Source: Hymenobacter psoromatis
Lineage (GTDB): Bacteria > Bacteroidota > Bacteroidia > Cytophagales > Hymenobacteraceae
Assembly (NCBI GenBank): GCA_001596155.1
Contig: CP014771.1
Span: 2,170,001-2,234,000 of the forward strand
Reading direction: 5' to 3'
Length of the DNA stretch: 64,000 bases
The notes under the pieces are model-generated. The model saw only the letters and a program-made list of their open reading frames with translations. It did no database searches and was not told the DNA's origin. This document shows positions 34,387 through 43,494 of this stretch, piece by piece. How positions within the stretch are numbered: position 1 is the stretch's first letter; every line of letters starts with the position of its first letter. The position numbers and the translations under genes were made by a program.

Positions 34387-35825
34387 TCCTACTGCTGCTG
34401 TTACTTTCCCTAAAAGCCCCCGCCCAAACCCTCACCCTACCCCTGCTCATCCAGCAAACCCTGACCACGGCCGCCCCCGGCCGCCAGGCCCGCGCCGCCC
34501 GCGAGGGCGGCTACTGGGCCTACCGCGCCTACCAGGCCAGCTACCGGCCGCAGCTGGCGCTGCAAGGCGTGGTGCCGAGCTTCAACCGGGCCATCATCCC
34601 GGTGGTGCAGCCCGATGGCACGACTTCCTTTCAATCAGTGCGTTATAATAACTCGCTGCTGGCGGTGAACCTGACCCAGAACATCGGCCTCACCGGCGCG
34701 CAGGTGGTGGTGGGCTCGCAGGTGCAGCGGTTCGATGATTTTATTCGGACCGAGAAACGCTACAACAACCAGCCCTTTACCCTGGGCCTGACCCAGCCGC
34801 TGGGCTATTTCAACGCCCTGAAGTGGGCGCGCCGCATCGAGCCGCTGCTGTATCAGGAAAGCCAGCGCCAGTACCTGGAAGACCGCGAGGCCATCGCGCA
34901 GCACGTTACGGAGCTGTATTTCGACGTGCTTTTGCAGCAGGTGACCGCCGCCGTGGCCGGCCAGAATGCCCAGGCCACCGCCGAGCTGCTGCGGGTGGGT
35001 AGGGAGAAATACCAGCTCGGCCGCCTCTCCCAAAGCGACTTGCTTCAGCTCGAATTGAACCTCCTAAACGCCCAGCAGGCCCAGGCCCAGGCGCTGCTCG
35101 ATGCCGAAACCGCCACCGTGGGCCTGCGCACCTACTGCGCCCTCCCTACCCCCGACATCACCGCCGCCGCCGCCGGGGCCGCGCCGCTGGCCGTGCCGCC
35201 CCCCGCACCCGCCCTGGCCGTGCAGCCGGCCGAGGCGCTAGCCCAGGCCCGGCAGCACCGGGTGGCGGTGCTGGCCCTGCAACGGCGGCAGCTGCAAGCC
35301 GCCCGCGACGTGGCCCAGGCCCGCGGCAGCACCGGTCTGCTGGCTACCCTCACCGCCAACCTCGGCTACGTGAACCAGGCCCCCGCCCTGCTCGACAGCT
35401 ACCGTGCCCTGCAAAACCAGCAGCAGGTGGCGCTGGCCTTCTCCCTACCCCTCGTGGACTGGGGCAAGCGCCGCGCCACCGTCCGCACCGCCGAGCTAAC
35501 CCAGGACCAAACCGCCGCCGCCGTGAGCCAGGACCAGCGCAGCTTCGAGCAAACCGTGCTCACCCAGGCGGCCCAGGTGCCCGCCCTGGCCCGCCAAACC
35601 CGCCTCGCCGCCCGCGCCGACACCCTGGCCCAGCGCCGCTACGCCATCACCCGCGCCACCTACGAGGCCGGCCGCCTCAGCCTCACCGACCTCACCCTGG
35701 CCTCGGCCGCCAAGGACCTGGCCCGGCGCGGCTACATTCTGGCCCTGCGGGCGGGCTGGGTGGGGTATTATCGGCTGCGCGGCTTGACGTTATTTGATTT
35801 TGAAACCCAACAGCCGCTGGAGTAG
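34284..35825 (+). CDS. TolC-family outer membrane efflux protein (start uncertain)
   Basis: Outer-membrane channel of the tripartite exporter. The mature part shows two helical repeats typical of TolC, for example LTQNIGLTGAQVVVGSQV, GREKYQLGRLSQSDLLQLELNLLNAQQ and RRYAITRATYEAGRLSLTDLTLAS (each within the coiled domain). The hydrophobic signal RLLLLLLLSLKAPAQ begins right where a palindrome arm ends (34386), and no ATG exists near it. In-frame candidates are GTG at 34284, used here, and TTG at 34209, both inside the repeat. The native start may have been overwritten by the repeat. The gene otherwise looks intact, ending with a TAG that is also the edge of the next palindrome. Confidence 0.85.
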   Translation: MFFTCKKSSRHQQSSGSPSPQERGPGGEVSRAGRLLLLLLLSLKAPAQTLTLPLLIQQTLTTAAPGRQARAAREGGYWAYRAYQASYRPQLALQGVVPSFNRAIIPVVQPDGTTSFQSVRYNNSLLAVNLTQNIGLTGAQVVVGSQVQRFDDFIRTEKRYNNQPFTLGLTQPLGYFNALKWARRIEPLLYQESQRQYLEDREAIAQHVTELYFDVLLQQVTAAVAGQNAQATAELLRVGREKYQLGRLSQSDLLQLELNLLNAQQAQAQALLDAETATVGLRTYCALPTPDITAAAAGAAPLAVPPPAPALAVQPAEALAQARQHRVAVLALQRRQLQAARDVAQARGSTGLLATLTANLGYVNQAPALLDSYRALQNQQQVALAFSLPLVDWGKRRATVRTAELTQDQTAAAVSQDQRSFEQTVLTQAAQVPALARQTRLAARADTLAQRRYAITRATYEAGRLSLTDLTLASAAKDLARRGYILALRAGWVGYYRLRGLTLFDFETQQPLE

Positions 35826-35947
35826 GGTGCGGGGCTTGCCCCCGCCCTGGCGTCCGGCTATTATCAGCCACCGCTCCTAAATTATATACTTTTTTCATCT
35901 CCCCAAGAGGCCCTGGCGGCCGGGCGGGGGCAAGCCCCGCACCCTAC
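35822..35947. repeat. 26-bp-arm perfect palindrome between tolC and the ABC ATPase
   Basis: Arms 35822-35847 and 35922-35947 are exact reverse complements (GTAGGGTGCGGGGCTTGCCC and six more bases) around a 74-nt AT-containing centre. The first TAG of the left arm is the tolC stop codon. The right arm ends 1 nt before the ATPase ATG, leaving no room for a conventional ribosome binding site. Confidence 0.95.
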
Positions 35948-35948
35948 C

Positions 35949-36641
<693 letters not shown>

Positions 36642-36651
36642 TTCTGCCCTC

Positions 36652-36767
36652 TTGTCATTACGAGCGAAGCGCGGCAATCGCACCCAAACGAAACCAGAAC
36701 GAGCTAGCAGAACGACCGGCGCGGGTGTCGTTCGGGTGCGATTGCTTCGCTGCGCTCGCAATGACAA
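36652..36767. repeat. Imperfect 34-bp-arm palindrome before the first permease
   Basis: Arms 36652-36685 and 36734-36767 pair with about five mismatches. The core TGTCATTACGAGCGAAGC is related to 10119-10234 and 53377-53499. The base after the right arm starts an ATG (36768) that is in frame with the permease gene, so the element could lengthen its N-terminus. Confidence 0.85.
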
Positions 36768-36791
36768 ATGGCTTTTAAACTTAATAATTCC

Positions 36792-38042
36792 ATGCTTCTC
36801 TCCTACCTCAAAATTGCCTGGAAGGTCCTGCTCCGGCGCAAGTTTTTCACGGCCATCAGCCTGTTTGGCATCAGCTTCACGCTGATGATGCTGGTGGTGG
36901 TGTACGCCCTGTTTGACCACGCGGTGGGCGCGCGCCGGCCCGAGCTGCATACGGACAGACTGCTATTTATCAACCGTATGATACTGCAAGGGCCGGAGGC
37001 ACAGGGTTCTTCCAGCCTGGGCTACAATTTCTTGCAGCGCTACGTGCAGACGTTGCGCGGCCCCGAAGCTATTTCCATTAGCCATGCCTACCCAACCAAC
37101 ATTGCGCTGTACGTGGGCCAGCAGGTGGTGAAGGCTGACCGTCGCTACACCGATGCCACTTTCTGGCAGGTGCTGAACTTTGATTTCGTGGCCGGCCGGC
37201 CATACAACGCGGCCGAGGTACGCGACGCGGCCCACGTACTGGTGCTCAATGAAACGGTGGCCCGTCGCTGCTTCGGCACCGCGACCGCCGCCGTGGGCCA
37301 GAGCCTACAGCTCGAAGGCCGCCCCTACCGGGTGGTGGGCGTGGTGGCCGACGTGTCCACTTCGCGCGAGTTGACCTACGCCGAGTGCTGGCTGCCCACT
37401 ACCACTACCACGGCCGACCTGCGCGACCCCAACTACCAGGGCGAGTTTCAGGCCATCGTGTTGGCGCGGCGGGCTGCCGATGTGCCGGCCATCCAGGACG
37501 AATACCAGCGGGTGCTGCGCCGGGTGCCCGTGCCCGACCCGCAGCAATACAAGGAAATTCACTCCTACGCCCGCACGCTGCTAGCTCACTACATGACTAG
37601 CAACAGCAATGAGGCCGACCAGGGCGGCAACGCCGGGGCTTTCTGGCGGCGCTGGCTGGGGCTGGGGCTGCTATTTATCCTGCTACCCGCCCTTAACCTG
37701 GTCAATATCAACGTGAGTCGCACCCTAGAACGGTCCTCCGAAATTGGGGTGCGCAAGGCTTTCGGGGCCACGGCCGGGCGGCTGGTGGGGCAGTTTTTGG
37801 TTGAGAACGTGCTGCTGACGCTGGTGGGCGGGGTGCTGGGCCTGGGCCTGGCGGCGGGAGTGCTGCACCTACTCAATACCAGCCACTTGATTCCTTACGC
37901 CCACTTGGGACTGAACGGGCGCGTGTTTGGAGTGGGGCTGGCGCTGGCGCTGGTGTTCGGGCTGCTATCGGGGGCTTACCCGGCTTACAAGATGTCAAAA
38001 CTACCAGCCAATCAGGCTCTTAAAGGAGAAATTACCGTATGA
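36792..38042 (+). CDS. FtsX-family ABC permease (first)
   Basis: MacB-like permease of 416 residues from the ATG at 36792 (MLLSYLKIAWKVLLRRKFFT, a typical family start); the in-frame ATG at 36768 lies at the edge of a repeat. It has one N-terminal transmembrane helix, a large periplasmic MacB-PCD domain, and three C-terminal helices including RSSEIGVRKAFGAT, the FtsX signature. The stop overlaps the next start (ATGA at 38039-38042), so the two permeases are translationally coupled and probably heterodimerise. Confidence 0.93.
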   Translation: MLLSYLKIAWKVLLRRKFFTAISLFGISFTLMMLVVVYALFDHAVGARRPELHTDRLLFINRMILQGPEAQGSSSLGYNFLQRYVQTLRGPEAISISHAYPTNIALYVGQQVVKADRRYTDATFWQVLNFDFVAGRPYNAAEVRDAAHVLVLNETVARRCFGTATAAVGQSLQLEGRPYRVVGVVADVSTSRELTYAECWLPTTTTTADLRDPNYQGEFQAIVLARRAADVPAIQDEYQRVLRRVPVPDPQQYKEIHSYARTLLAHYMTSNSNEADQGGNAGAFWRRWLGLGLLFILLPALNLVNINVSRTLERSSEIGVRKAFGATAGRLVGQFLVENVLLTLVGGVLGLGLAAGVLHLLNTSHLIPYAHLGLNGRVFGVGLALALVFGLLSGAYPAYKMSKLPANQALKGEITV

Positions 38043-39241
38043 TACGCCACGTAATTACCCTGATGTGGAACCGCCGCCGGGCCAATGCCCTGCTGGTACT
38101 GGAGATTTTTCTGGCCTTCGTGGTGCTGTTTGCGGTGGGCACGCTGGGCACCAGCCTATGGCAGAACTACCGCCAGCCGCTGGGCTTCCGCTACGACAAC
38201 GTGTGGCAGGTAAATATCACCTCCGGCACCCAGTCCAAGGCCGAGGGCCTAGCCACCCTACAACTGGTGCTGGCCAACCTGCGGGCCACCCCCGGCGTGG
38301 AAAGCGTGGCCGTGACGGCCTCTAATACTCCCTTTTCCTTTAATAATAGCCTTACTTCGCTCGACTTCATCAACCCGCACACGGGCACCAAGCTAGCCGT
38401 TAATAACGTTAACCAATACCCGGTGGGGCCGGAGCTGCGTGAGCTGCTGGGGCTGCGCGTGGTAGCGGGCCGCTGGTTCGACCCAGCCACCGACGCGCTA
38501 CTAGGTCCCCACCCGGCTGTGGTGATTGACGAACGGCTGCAACGCGCCCTATTGCCGGGGGGCGAATCGGCGCTGGGCCAATTGCTGACTATGAACGAGC
38601 AGCAGATGCGGGTGGTGGGCCTGGTGCAGGCCTACCGCACTGACGGCGAGCTGGCCGAGCCGCTGCCCGCTATATTCGGGCCGATAATGCCCCGCGATAC
38701 GCTGTTTCTACCCACGACGATGCTAGTGCGGGTGCGGGCCGGCAGCGGTGCGACGCTCGAAAAGCGCCTATCCGACGACATCCGCCGCATCGGGCCGGGC
38801 TGGTCAAGCACCATTCGCACGCTGTCCGAAATGCACGAGAGCCAGATGAAGCAATTACTGACGAAGCCCCTACTATTGGGCGTGATGAGTGTGTTTTTGC
38901 TGCTCAACGTGGCACTGGGACTGTTTGGAGTACTGTGGCTGGCTATCAGTGCTCGCCGCTCCGAGTTGGGCGTGCGCCGGGCTTTGGGAGCACCGGCCGG
39001 GGCCATTGCGCGCCTGATAGTAGGCGAAACGCTGGTTTTGACCACCTTCGGGCTGGCGCTGGGGCTGCTGGTGGCGGTGCAGTTTCCGCTGCTGGGCGCG
39101 TTCGACGCGCCGGCCGGCGTGTACCTCACGGCGATGGCGCTGGCCGCCGGCGGCCTCTACCTGCTGGCGGCGGCCTGCGCGCTCTACCCCAGCCGGCTGG
39201 CGGCGGGCATTCAGCCGGCCGTGGCCTTGCGGGAGGAATGA
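38039..39241 (+). CDS. FtsX-family ABC permease (second)
   Basis: Second MacB-like permease, 400 residues. Its topology matches the first: an N-terminal helix after MIRHVITLMWNRRRANALLVL, a periplasmic domain, and C-terminal helices with RRSELGVRRALGAPAGAIARL. The four-base overlap with the preceding gene implies coupling. The gene ends the transporter core; 207 bp with a probable promoter follow. Confidence 0.93.
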   Translation: MIRHVITLMWNRRRANALLVLEIFLAFVVLFAVGTLGTSLWQNYRQPLGFRYDNVWQVNITSGTQSKAEGLATLQLVLANLRATPGVESVAVTASNTPFSFNNSLTSLDFINPHTGTKLAVNNVNQYPVGPELRELLGLRVVAGRWFDPATDALLGPHPAVVIDERLQRALLPGGESALGQLLTMNEQQMRVVGLVQAYRTDGELAEPLPAIFGPIMPRDTLFLPTTMLVRVRAGSGATLEKRLSDDIRRIGPGWSSTIRTLSEMHESQMKQLLTKPLLLGVMSVFLLLNVALGLFGVLWLAISARRSELGVRRALGAPAGAIARLIVGETLVLTTFGLALGLLVAVQFPLLGAFDAPAGVYLTAMALAAGGLYLLAAACALYPSRLAAGIQPAVALREE

Positions 39242-39295
39242 GGGGGTAGGGCGGGCGTTGGGGTAAGGTTTGGGCGGGTTGGGATAATCTTTTTC

Positions 39296-39323
39296 TTGAG
39301 GCAACTTGCTGCCCGCACCTTTG
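39296..39323 (+). promoter_or_regulatory. Bacteroidota-type promoter candidate before the DUF2807 gene
   Basis: TTG at 39296-39298, then 17 bp, then CACCTTTG at 39316-39323. This approximates the TTTG/TAnnTTTG promoter architecture of the phylum. It suggests that the DUF2807 gene and the genes after it can be transcribed apart from the sigma-54-driven transporter genes. Confidence 0.4.
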
Positions 39324-39448
39324 CGACAACTGGTAGGTGTAGGATATTAATAACCGCCAATTTTTTTCCTACCCTCGTAACGAACGCCTAACTGCCCCGG
39401 TACCCGCCCCAAACCCTCAACTCATTAAACCATTCCCTCATCCACCGC

Positions 39449-40147
39449 ATGAAAAATCTCCTGCTCACCGCCCTGCTCAGCGCCGCCGCGCTGGTGCCCG
39501 CTTTCGCCCAAAACACGCAGGTGCGCCCCTTGGCCGCCTTCCACGCCATCAAGGTGGGCAGCGGCATTTCGCTCGAACTCACGGCCGGCCATAGTCAGCG
39601 GGTGGAGGTGAGCGCCTCCTCGACCGAGGACCGCGACCGCATCACGACCACCGTGAGCAACGGCACGCTCGTCATCAGCTACGACCGGGCGGGTTTGTCG
39701 GGGATGTTCCATTCCAGCCGGCAGCTGCGGGTGGCCGTCACCGCCGACCAGCTCACGGCCCTGGCGGCGGGCAGCGGCTCGTCGGTGGAGAGCAGCGGCA
39801 ACATCGCCGCGGCCGGGAGCTTTGAGCTGGCCGTCTCGTCGGGCGCGTCGCTGCGGGCCGAGCTGGGCACCGCCGCCCTCACCGTGCGCGAGAGCAGCGG
39901 CAGCACCGTGGCCCTGAGCGGCCACGCCGCCAGCCTCGACCTGCAAGTGGGCAGCGGGGCCACTTTCAACGGCAAAAACCTGCAAACCGACCGCTGCCGC
40001 GCCCAGGCCAGCAGCGGCAGCTCGGTGCGCGTGGCCGTGAAAGACGACCTCGTGGCCGACGCCAGCAGCGGGGCCAGCGTCAGCTACAGCGGCTCGCCGC
40101 AGGTAACCAAGCACGTGAGCAGCGGCGGCAGCGTGAGCGGCCACTAA
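39449..40147 (+). CDS. DUF2807 (head GIN domain) exported protein
   Basis: Protein of unknown function, 232 residues, with a signal peptide (MKNLLLTALLSAAALVPAFA). The mature part is a repetitive Ser/Gly/Ala-rich beta-helix-like region typical of DUF2807, also called the head GIN domain of putative adhesins (motifs FHAIKVGSGISLEL and repeated SSGSSV/SSGASV). Such proteins are common in Bacteroidota, often next to transporters or regulators. It may be a target of the two-component system downstream, but nothing in the sequence fixes a role. Confidence 0.85.
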   Translation: MKNLLLTALLSAAALVPAFAQNTQVRPLAAFHAIKVGSGISLELTAGHSQRVEVSASSTEDRDRITTTVSNGTLVISYDRAGLSGMFHSSRQLRVAVTADQLTALAAGSGSSVESSGNIAAAGSFELAVSSGASLRAELGTAALTVRESSGSTVALSGHAASLDLQVGSGATFNGKNLQTDRCRAQASSGSSVRVAVKDDLVADASSGASVSYSGSPQVTKHVSSGGSVSGH

Positions 40148-40148
40148 T

Positions 40149-40382
40149 TATCTGAACCACGGATTCGGGCGGATTTTTCGGATTAGTCGGATTTTGTGGA
40201 CGAGTGCTTAGGCCGCGCCTGAACTACGCCTGGGCCACTTTTACCTTCTGGGGCCTGGGCGGCTTCGCTCGAAAAGGAGCGCGGCTCATCTACAAAATCC
40301 GTCAAATCCGTGGTTCAACCTAAAGCGCCGTCCACAAAATCCGACTAATCCGAAAAATCCGCCCGAATCCGTGGTTCAGATA
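40149..40382. repeat. Perfect 54-bp-arm palindrome containing the regulator start codon
   Basis: Arms 40149-40202 and 40329-40382 are exact reverse complements. The left arm begins TATCTGAACCACGGATTCGG. The centre (126 bp) contains a further AATCCGTGGTT piece. The right arm includes GTGGTTCAGATA, the start codon and first three further codons of the response regulator, and a mirrored copy of these coding bases lies at 40149-40160. It belongs to the AATCCGTG/AATCCGCG repeat class. Confidence 0.96.
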
Positions 40383-41750
40383 GTAATCGTTGACGACGAC
40401 CTCGCCATCCGCACTTCGCTGCGGCTGCTGCTCAAGCAGGCCGGCTACGCCCCCGCGGCCGTGGCCGGCCCCGCCGAAGCGCTGGCCGCCGTGCGGGCGG
40501 CGGTGCCCGCTTTGGTGCTGCTGGATATGAATTTTTCGGCCGAGACGAGCGGGGCCGACGGGCTGGCGCTGCTGGCGGAGCTGAAAAAACTGGCTCCCAC
40601 GCTGCCGATTATTTTGCTCACGGGCTGGGGTAGTATTGGGCTGGCGGTGGCGGGCATGAAGGCGGGCGCGGCCGAGTTCGTCACCAAGCCCTGGCAAAAC
40701 GAGGCGCTGCTCCAGACCATTGCCACCACTTTGCAGCTGGCCGCGCCGGCTGGCCCTACCCCCCCGCCCGGCCGGCAAGCGCTGGACCGGCAGTTTGATT
40801 TCAAAAACATTATTGGCGAAGATGCGCAGCTGCTGGCCGTGCTGCGGCAGGTGGGCCAGGTGGCCGCCACCGATGCCTCGGTCTTAATTGAGGGCGAAAG
40901 CGGCACCGGCAAGGAGCTGATTGCCGAGGCCCTGCACCAGAACAGCCACCGGCGCGGCGGCCCCTTCGTGAAGGTGAACCTGGGCGGCATCTCGTCGTCG
41001 TTGTTTGAGAGCGAGTTGTTTGGGCACCGGCGCGGGGCTTTCACCGATGCCCGCGCCGACCGGGTGGGCCGCTTCGAACTGGCCAACGGCGGCACTATTT
41101 TTCTGGATGAAATCGGGGAGCTGGAGCTGGCCAGCCAAGTCAAGTTGCTGCGCGTGCTGCAAGACCGCACCTACGAGATGCTCGGCGACTCGCGCCCGCG
41201 CCGCCTGGACCTGCGCGTGGTGGCCGCCACCAATAAAAACCTGGCCGAGCTGGTAGCGCAGGGCCGCTTCCGGGAGGATTTATTCTACCGCCTCAACCTC
41301 ATCACCCTGCGCCTACCCCCCCTGCGCGAGCGGGCCACCGATATTCCGGCCCTGGCCCGGCACTTCGGGCGGCAGCTGCAAAATACCTACCAGCGCCCCG
41401 GCCTGCGCCTGAGTCCGGCCGCCGCCCACTGGCTGCAAGCGCAGCCGCTGCCCGGCAACATCCGCGAACTGAAAAACCTGGTGGAGCGCGCCGCCCTCAC
41501 CACCCCCCACGACGAGCTAACGCCCGCCGATTTTCAGGCCCAGCCGCTTCCTTCACCCATTCACCTACTCGCTCATTCACCTCTGCCCGCCCCCGGCTCC
41601 ATGACGCTGGAGGCGCTGGAGGAGGAGATGATACGCCAGAGCGTGGCGCATTATCAGGGCAATTTGAGTAAGGTGGCGCGGGCGCTGGGGCTGAGCCGGG
41701 GGGCGCTTTACCGAAGGCTGGATAAGTTCGGGATTCCTTATAATGAGTAG
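40371..41750 (+). CDS. NtrC-family sigma-54 response regulator
   Basis: Transcription activator of 459 residues. The receiver domain (1-120) has phospho-acceptor Asp52 in VLLDMNF. The AAA+ domain (about 147-375) has Walker A GESGTGKE (175-182) and Walker B GGTIFLDEIG (240-249). The sigma-54 contact loop reads GAFTDA (222-227) instead of the classical GAFTGA. A Fis-type helix-turn-helix closes the protein (LSKVARALGLSRGALYRRLDKFGI). The GTG start at 40371 is the only workable start and lies inside a palindrome arm. The next gene is the partner kinase. It probably activates the sigma-54-like promoter at 32871 through the palindrome at 32771. Confidence 0.94.
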   Translation: MVQIVIVDDDLAIRTSLRLLLKQAGYAPAAVAGPAEALAAVRAAVPALVLLDMNFSAETSGADGLALLAELKKLAPTLPIILLTGWGSIGLAVAGMKAGAAEFVTKPWQNEALLQTIATTLQLAAPAGPTPPPGRQALDRQFDFKNIIGEDAQLLAVLRQVGQVAATDASVLIEGESGTGKELIAEALHQNSHRRGGPFVKVNLGGISSSLFESELFGHRRGAFTDARADRVGRFELANGGTIFLDEIGELELASQVKLLRVLQDRTYEMLGDSRPRRLDLRVVAATNKNLAELVAQGRFREDLFYRLNLITLRLPPLRERATDIPALARHFGRQLQNTYQRPGLRLSPAAAHWLQAQPLPGNIRELKNLVERAALTTPHDELTPADFQAQPLPSPIHLLAHSPLPAPGSMTLEALEEEMIRQSVAHYQGNLSKVARALGLSRGALYRRLDKFGIPYNE

Positions 41751-41755
41751 AATAG

Positions 41756-41944
41756 GTCGCCCTCCACGGGTCACCTCACCCCCCGGCCCCCTCTCCCGTG
41801 GAGAGGGGGAGACACGGAGTCAATTAAAATTTGAGAGTTAAAACTCAACCCCATCTCTTAACTCTTCTCTTTTAACTCAATCGTCAGGCTCCCCCTCTCC
41901 ACGGGAGAGGGGGCCGGGGGGTGAGGTAACCCGCGGAGGGCGAC
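41756..41944. repeat. 56-bp-arm palindrome with a nested inverted repeat
   Basis: Arms 41756-41811 and 41889-41944 are reverse complements with two mismatches. The arm begins GTCGCCCTCCACGGGTCACC. The centre carries its own GAGAGTTAAAA/TTTTAACTC pair, related to the element at 48013-48085, so one repeat family is nested in another. The element lies between the regulator and kinase genes. Confidence 0.95.
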
Positions 41945-41969
41945 TGCCCGAACTTTACTACCTCACAAA

Positions 41970-43274
41970 ATGCGCCTGCGCCTAGCGCTTTTCCTCCTAC
42001 CCCTCTACGCCGTGCTGGTGGCGCTGGCGGCGCAGGTGCGCCTAACCAACCCGACCTTATTCATTACCTGTGAGGCTACTATCCTCATCAGCGCCGTCCT
42101 GACGTGGCGGCTCTACCAGGACCTGGCCCGACCGACGCGGCTTATCGAGGCGGGCACGGCGGCGCTGGCGGCGCAGGATTTCAACCTGAAATTCATCCCC
42201 GTGGGCCAGCCCGAGCTGGACCGGCTCATTGGGGTTTATAACCAGATGCTCGACGCGCTGCGGCAGGAGCGCATTGGCCAGCACGAGCAGAGCGTGCTGC
42301 TGGAACGGCTTATCGGGGCCTCGCCGGCGGGCGTGCTGCTGTTCGATTTCGACGGGAATATCACCAGCGCCAACGCGGCGGCGGCGCGGGCGCTGGGCCA
42401 GCCCGCTGCCGCGCTGGCCGGGCAAGCCGTGGCGGCCCTACCCCCACCCTGGGGCGCGGTGCTGGCCGGGCTGCCGGCCGGCGAGCCCGCCACGCTACGC
42501 CTGCCTACCGGCCACACCTACCGGGCGGCGGCGGCGCACTTCCTCGACCGGGGCTTTCAGCGGCGCTTCGTGGTGCTGGAAGAGCTGACGCAGGAAATAT
42601 TAGCCGAGGAAAAGCAGGCTTACGAGCGCCTTATCCGGCTGATGGCCCACGAGGTCAACAACTCCATCGGGGCGGTGAACTCGCTGCTAGGCAGCTTCCG
42701 GCACTACGCGCCGCAGCTGGCGGCGGCCGACCAAGCCGACTTCACGCAGGCCCTCGACGTGAGCATCGCCCGCAATACGCAGCTCGCCGACTTCGTGGCC
42801 GGCTACGCGCGGCTGGTGCGCCTGCCCGCTCCCGCCCCGCACCCCCTCGACCTGCACCAGCTGCTGCGCGACCTCGGCCACTTGCTGGCCGCTCAGAGCG
42901 CCGCCCAGGGCGTGGCCTGGCACTGGGAGCTGGCCCACGCCGGCCCCCTACCCCTCGTGGCCGACTCGCAGCTACTGACCCAGGCCCTGCTCAACGTGGC
43001 CAAGAACGCGCTCGAAGCCATCGGGCCGGGCGGCGGCCACGTGTGGGTGCGCACCACGGCCGCGCCCCCTACTCTCACTCTGGAGAACGACGGCGCGCCG
43101 CTCACGCCCGAAGTGAACCAGCGGCTGTTCACGCCCTTTTTCAGCACCAAGCGCGACGGGCAGGGCATCGGCCTACTGCTGGTACGCGATATTCTGCGGG
43201 CGCACGGCTTCGCCTTCCGGCTCGAAACGGGGGCGAACGGCCGCACGGCTTTTAGCATGCGGCTGGCGGGATAG
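41970..43274 (+). CDS. Sensor histidine kinase (NtrY-like)
   Basis: Partner kinase of the NtrC-type regulator. It has 434 residues, with two N-terminal transmembrane helices (about 5-22 and 29-47) and almost no periplasmic loop, a HAMP-like linker, and a PAS-like region (about 108-205, ASPAGVLLFDFDGNITSAN). The dimerisation H-box is MAHEVNNSIGAV with His227, and the HATPase domain has the N-box NVAKNALEAI and G-box GQGIGLLLVRDI. The short sensor part suggests it senses an intramembrane or cytoplasmic cue rather than a periplasmic ligand. Confidence 0.94.
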   Translation: MRLRLALFLLPLYAVLVALAAQVRLTNPTLFITCEATILISAVLTWRLYQDLARPTRLIEAGTAALAAQDFNLKFIPVGQPELDRLIGVYNQMLDALRQERIGQHEQSVLLERLIGASPAGVLLFDFDGNITSANAAAARALGQPAAALAGQAVAALPPPWGAVLAGLPAGEPATLRLPTGHTYRAAAAHFLDRGFQRRFVVLEELTQEILAEEKQAYERLIRLMAHEVNNSIGAVNSLLGSFRHYAPQLAAADQADFTQALDVSIARNTQLADFVAGYARLVRLPAPAPHPLDLHQLLRDLGHLLAAQSAAQGVAWHWELAHAGPLPLVADSQLLTQALLNVAKNALEAIGPGGGHVWVRTTAAPPTLTLENDGAPLTPEVNQRLFTPFFSTKRDGQGIGLLLVRDILRAHGFAFRLETGANGRTAFSMRLAG

Positions 43275-43306
43275 GGCGGCTGTTGGGAAGGCGTCGGGGA
43301 GGCGTT

Positions 43307-43407
43307 GGGGCGGGCTGCTGGCTTTTTTGCCGGCTGTCCGCTCGTCGTAAGAACAAACGGCGCGCACGACGAGCGGACAGCCGGCGAAAAAGCCGGCAGC
43401 CCGCCCC
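43307..43407. repeat. 42-bp-arm palindrome after the histidine kinase gene
   Basis: Arms 43307-43348 and 43366-43407 are reverse complements with two mismatches and a 17-nt loop. The arm begins GGGGCGGGCTGCTGGCTTTT. It occupies most of the 220-bp spacer, downstream of the kinase and upstream of the metal-related genes, so it could end the upstream transcript, although no T-tract follows. Confidence 0.95.
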
Positions 43408-43494
43408 GGCACCGCCCAAGGCCCGAATTCTATACTTCCGAAACTGGTAGTCTGCACCCCTACCCTACCCGGCCAGTCGTATCTTTACCCGGCC

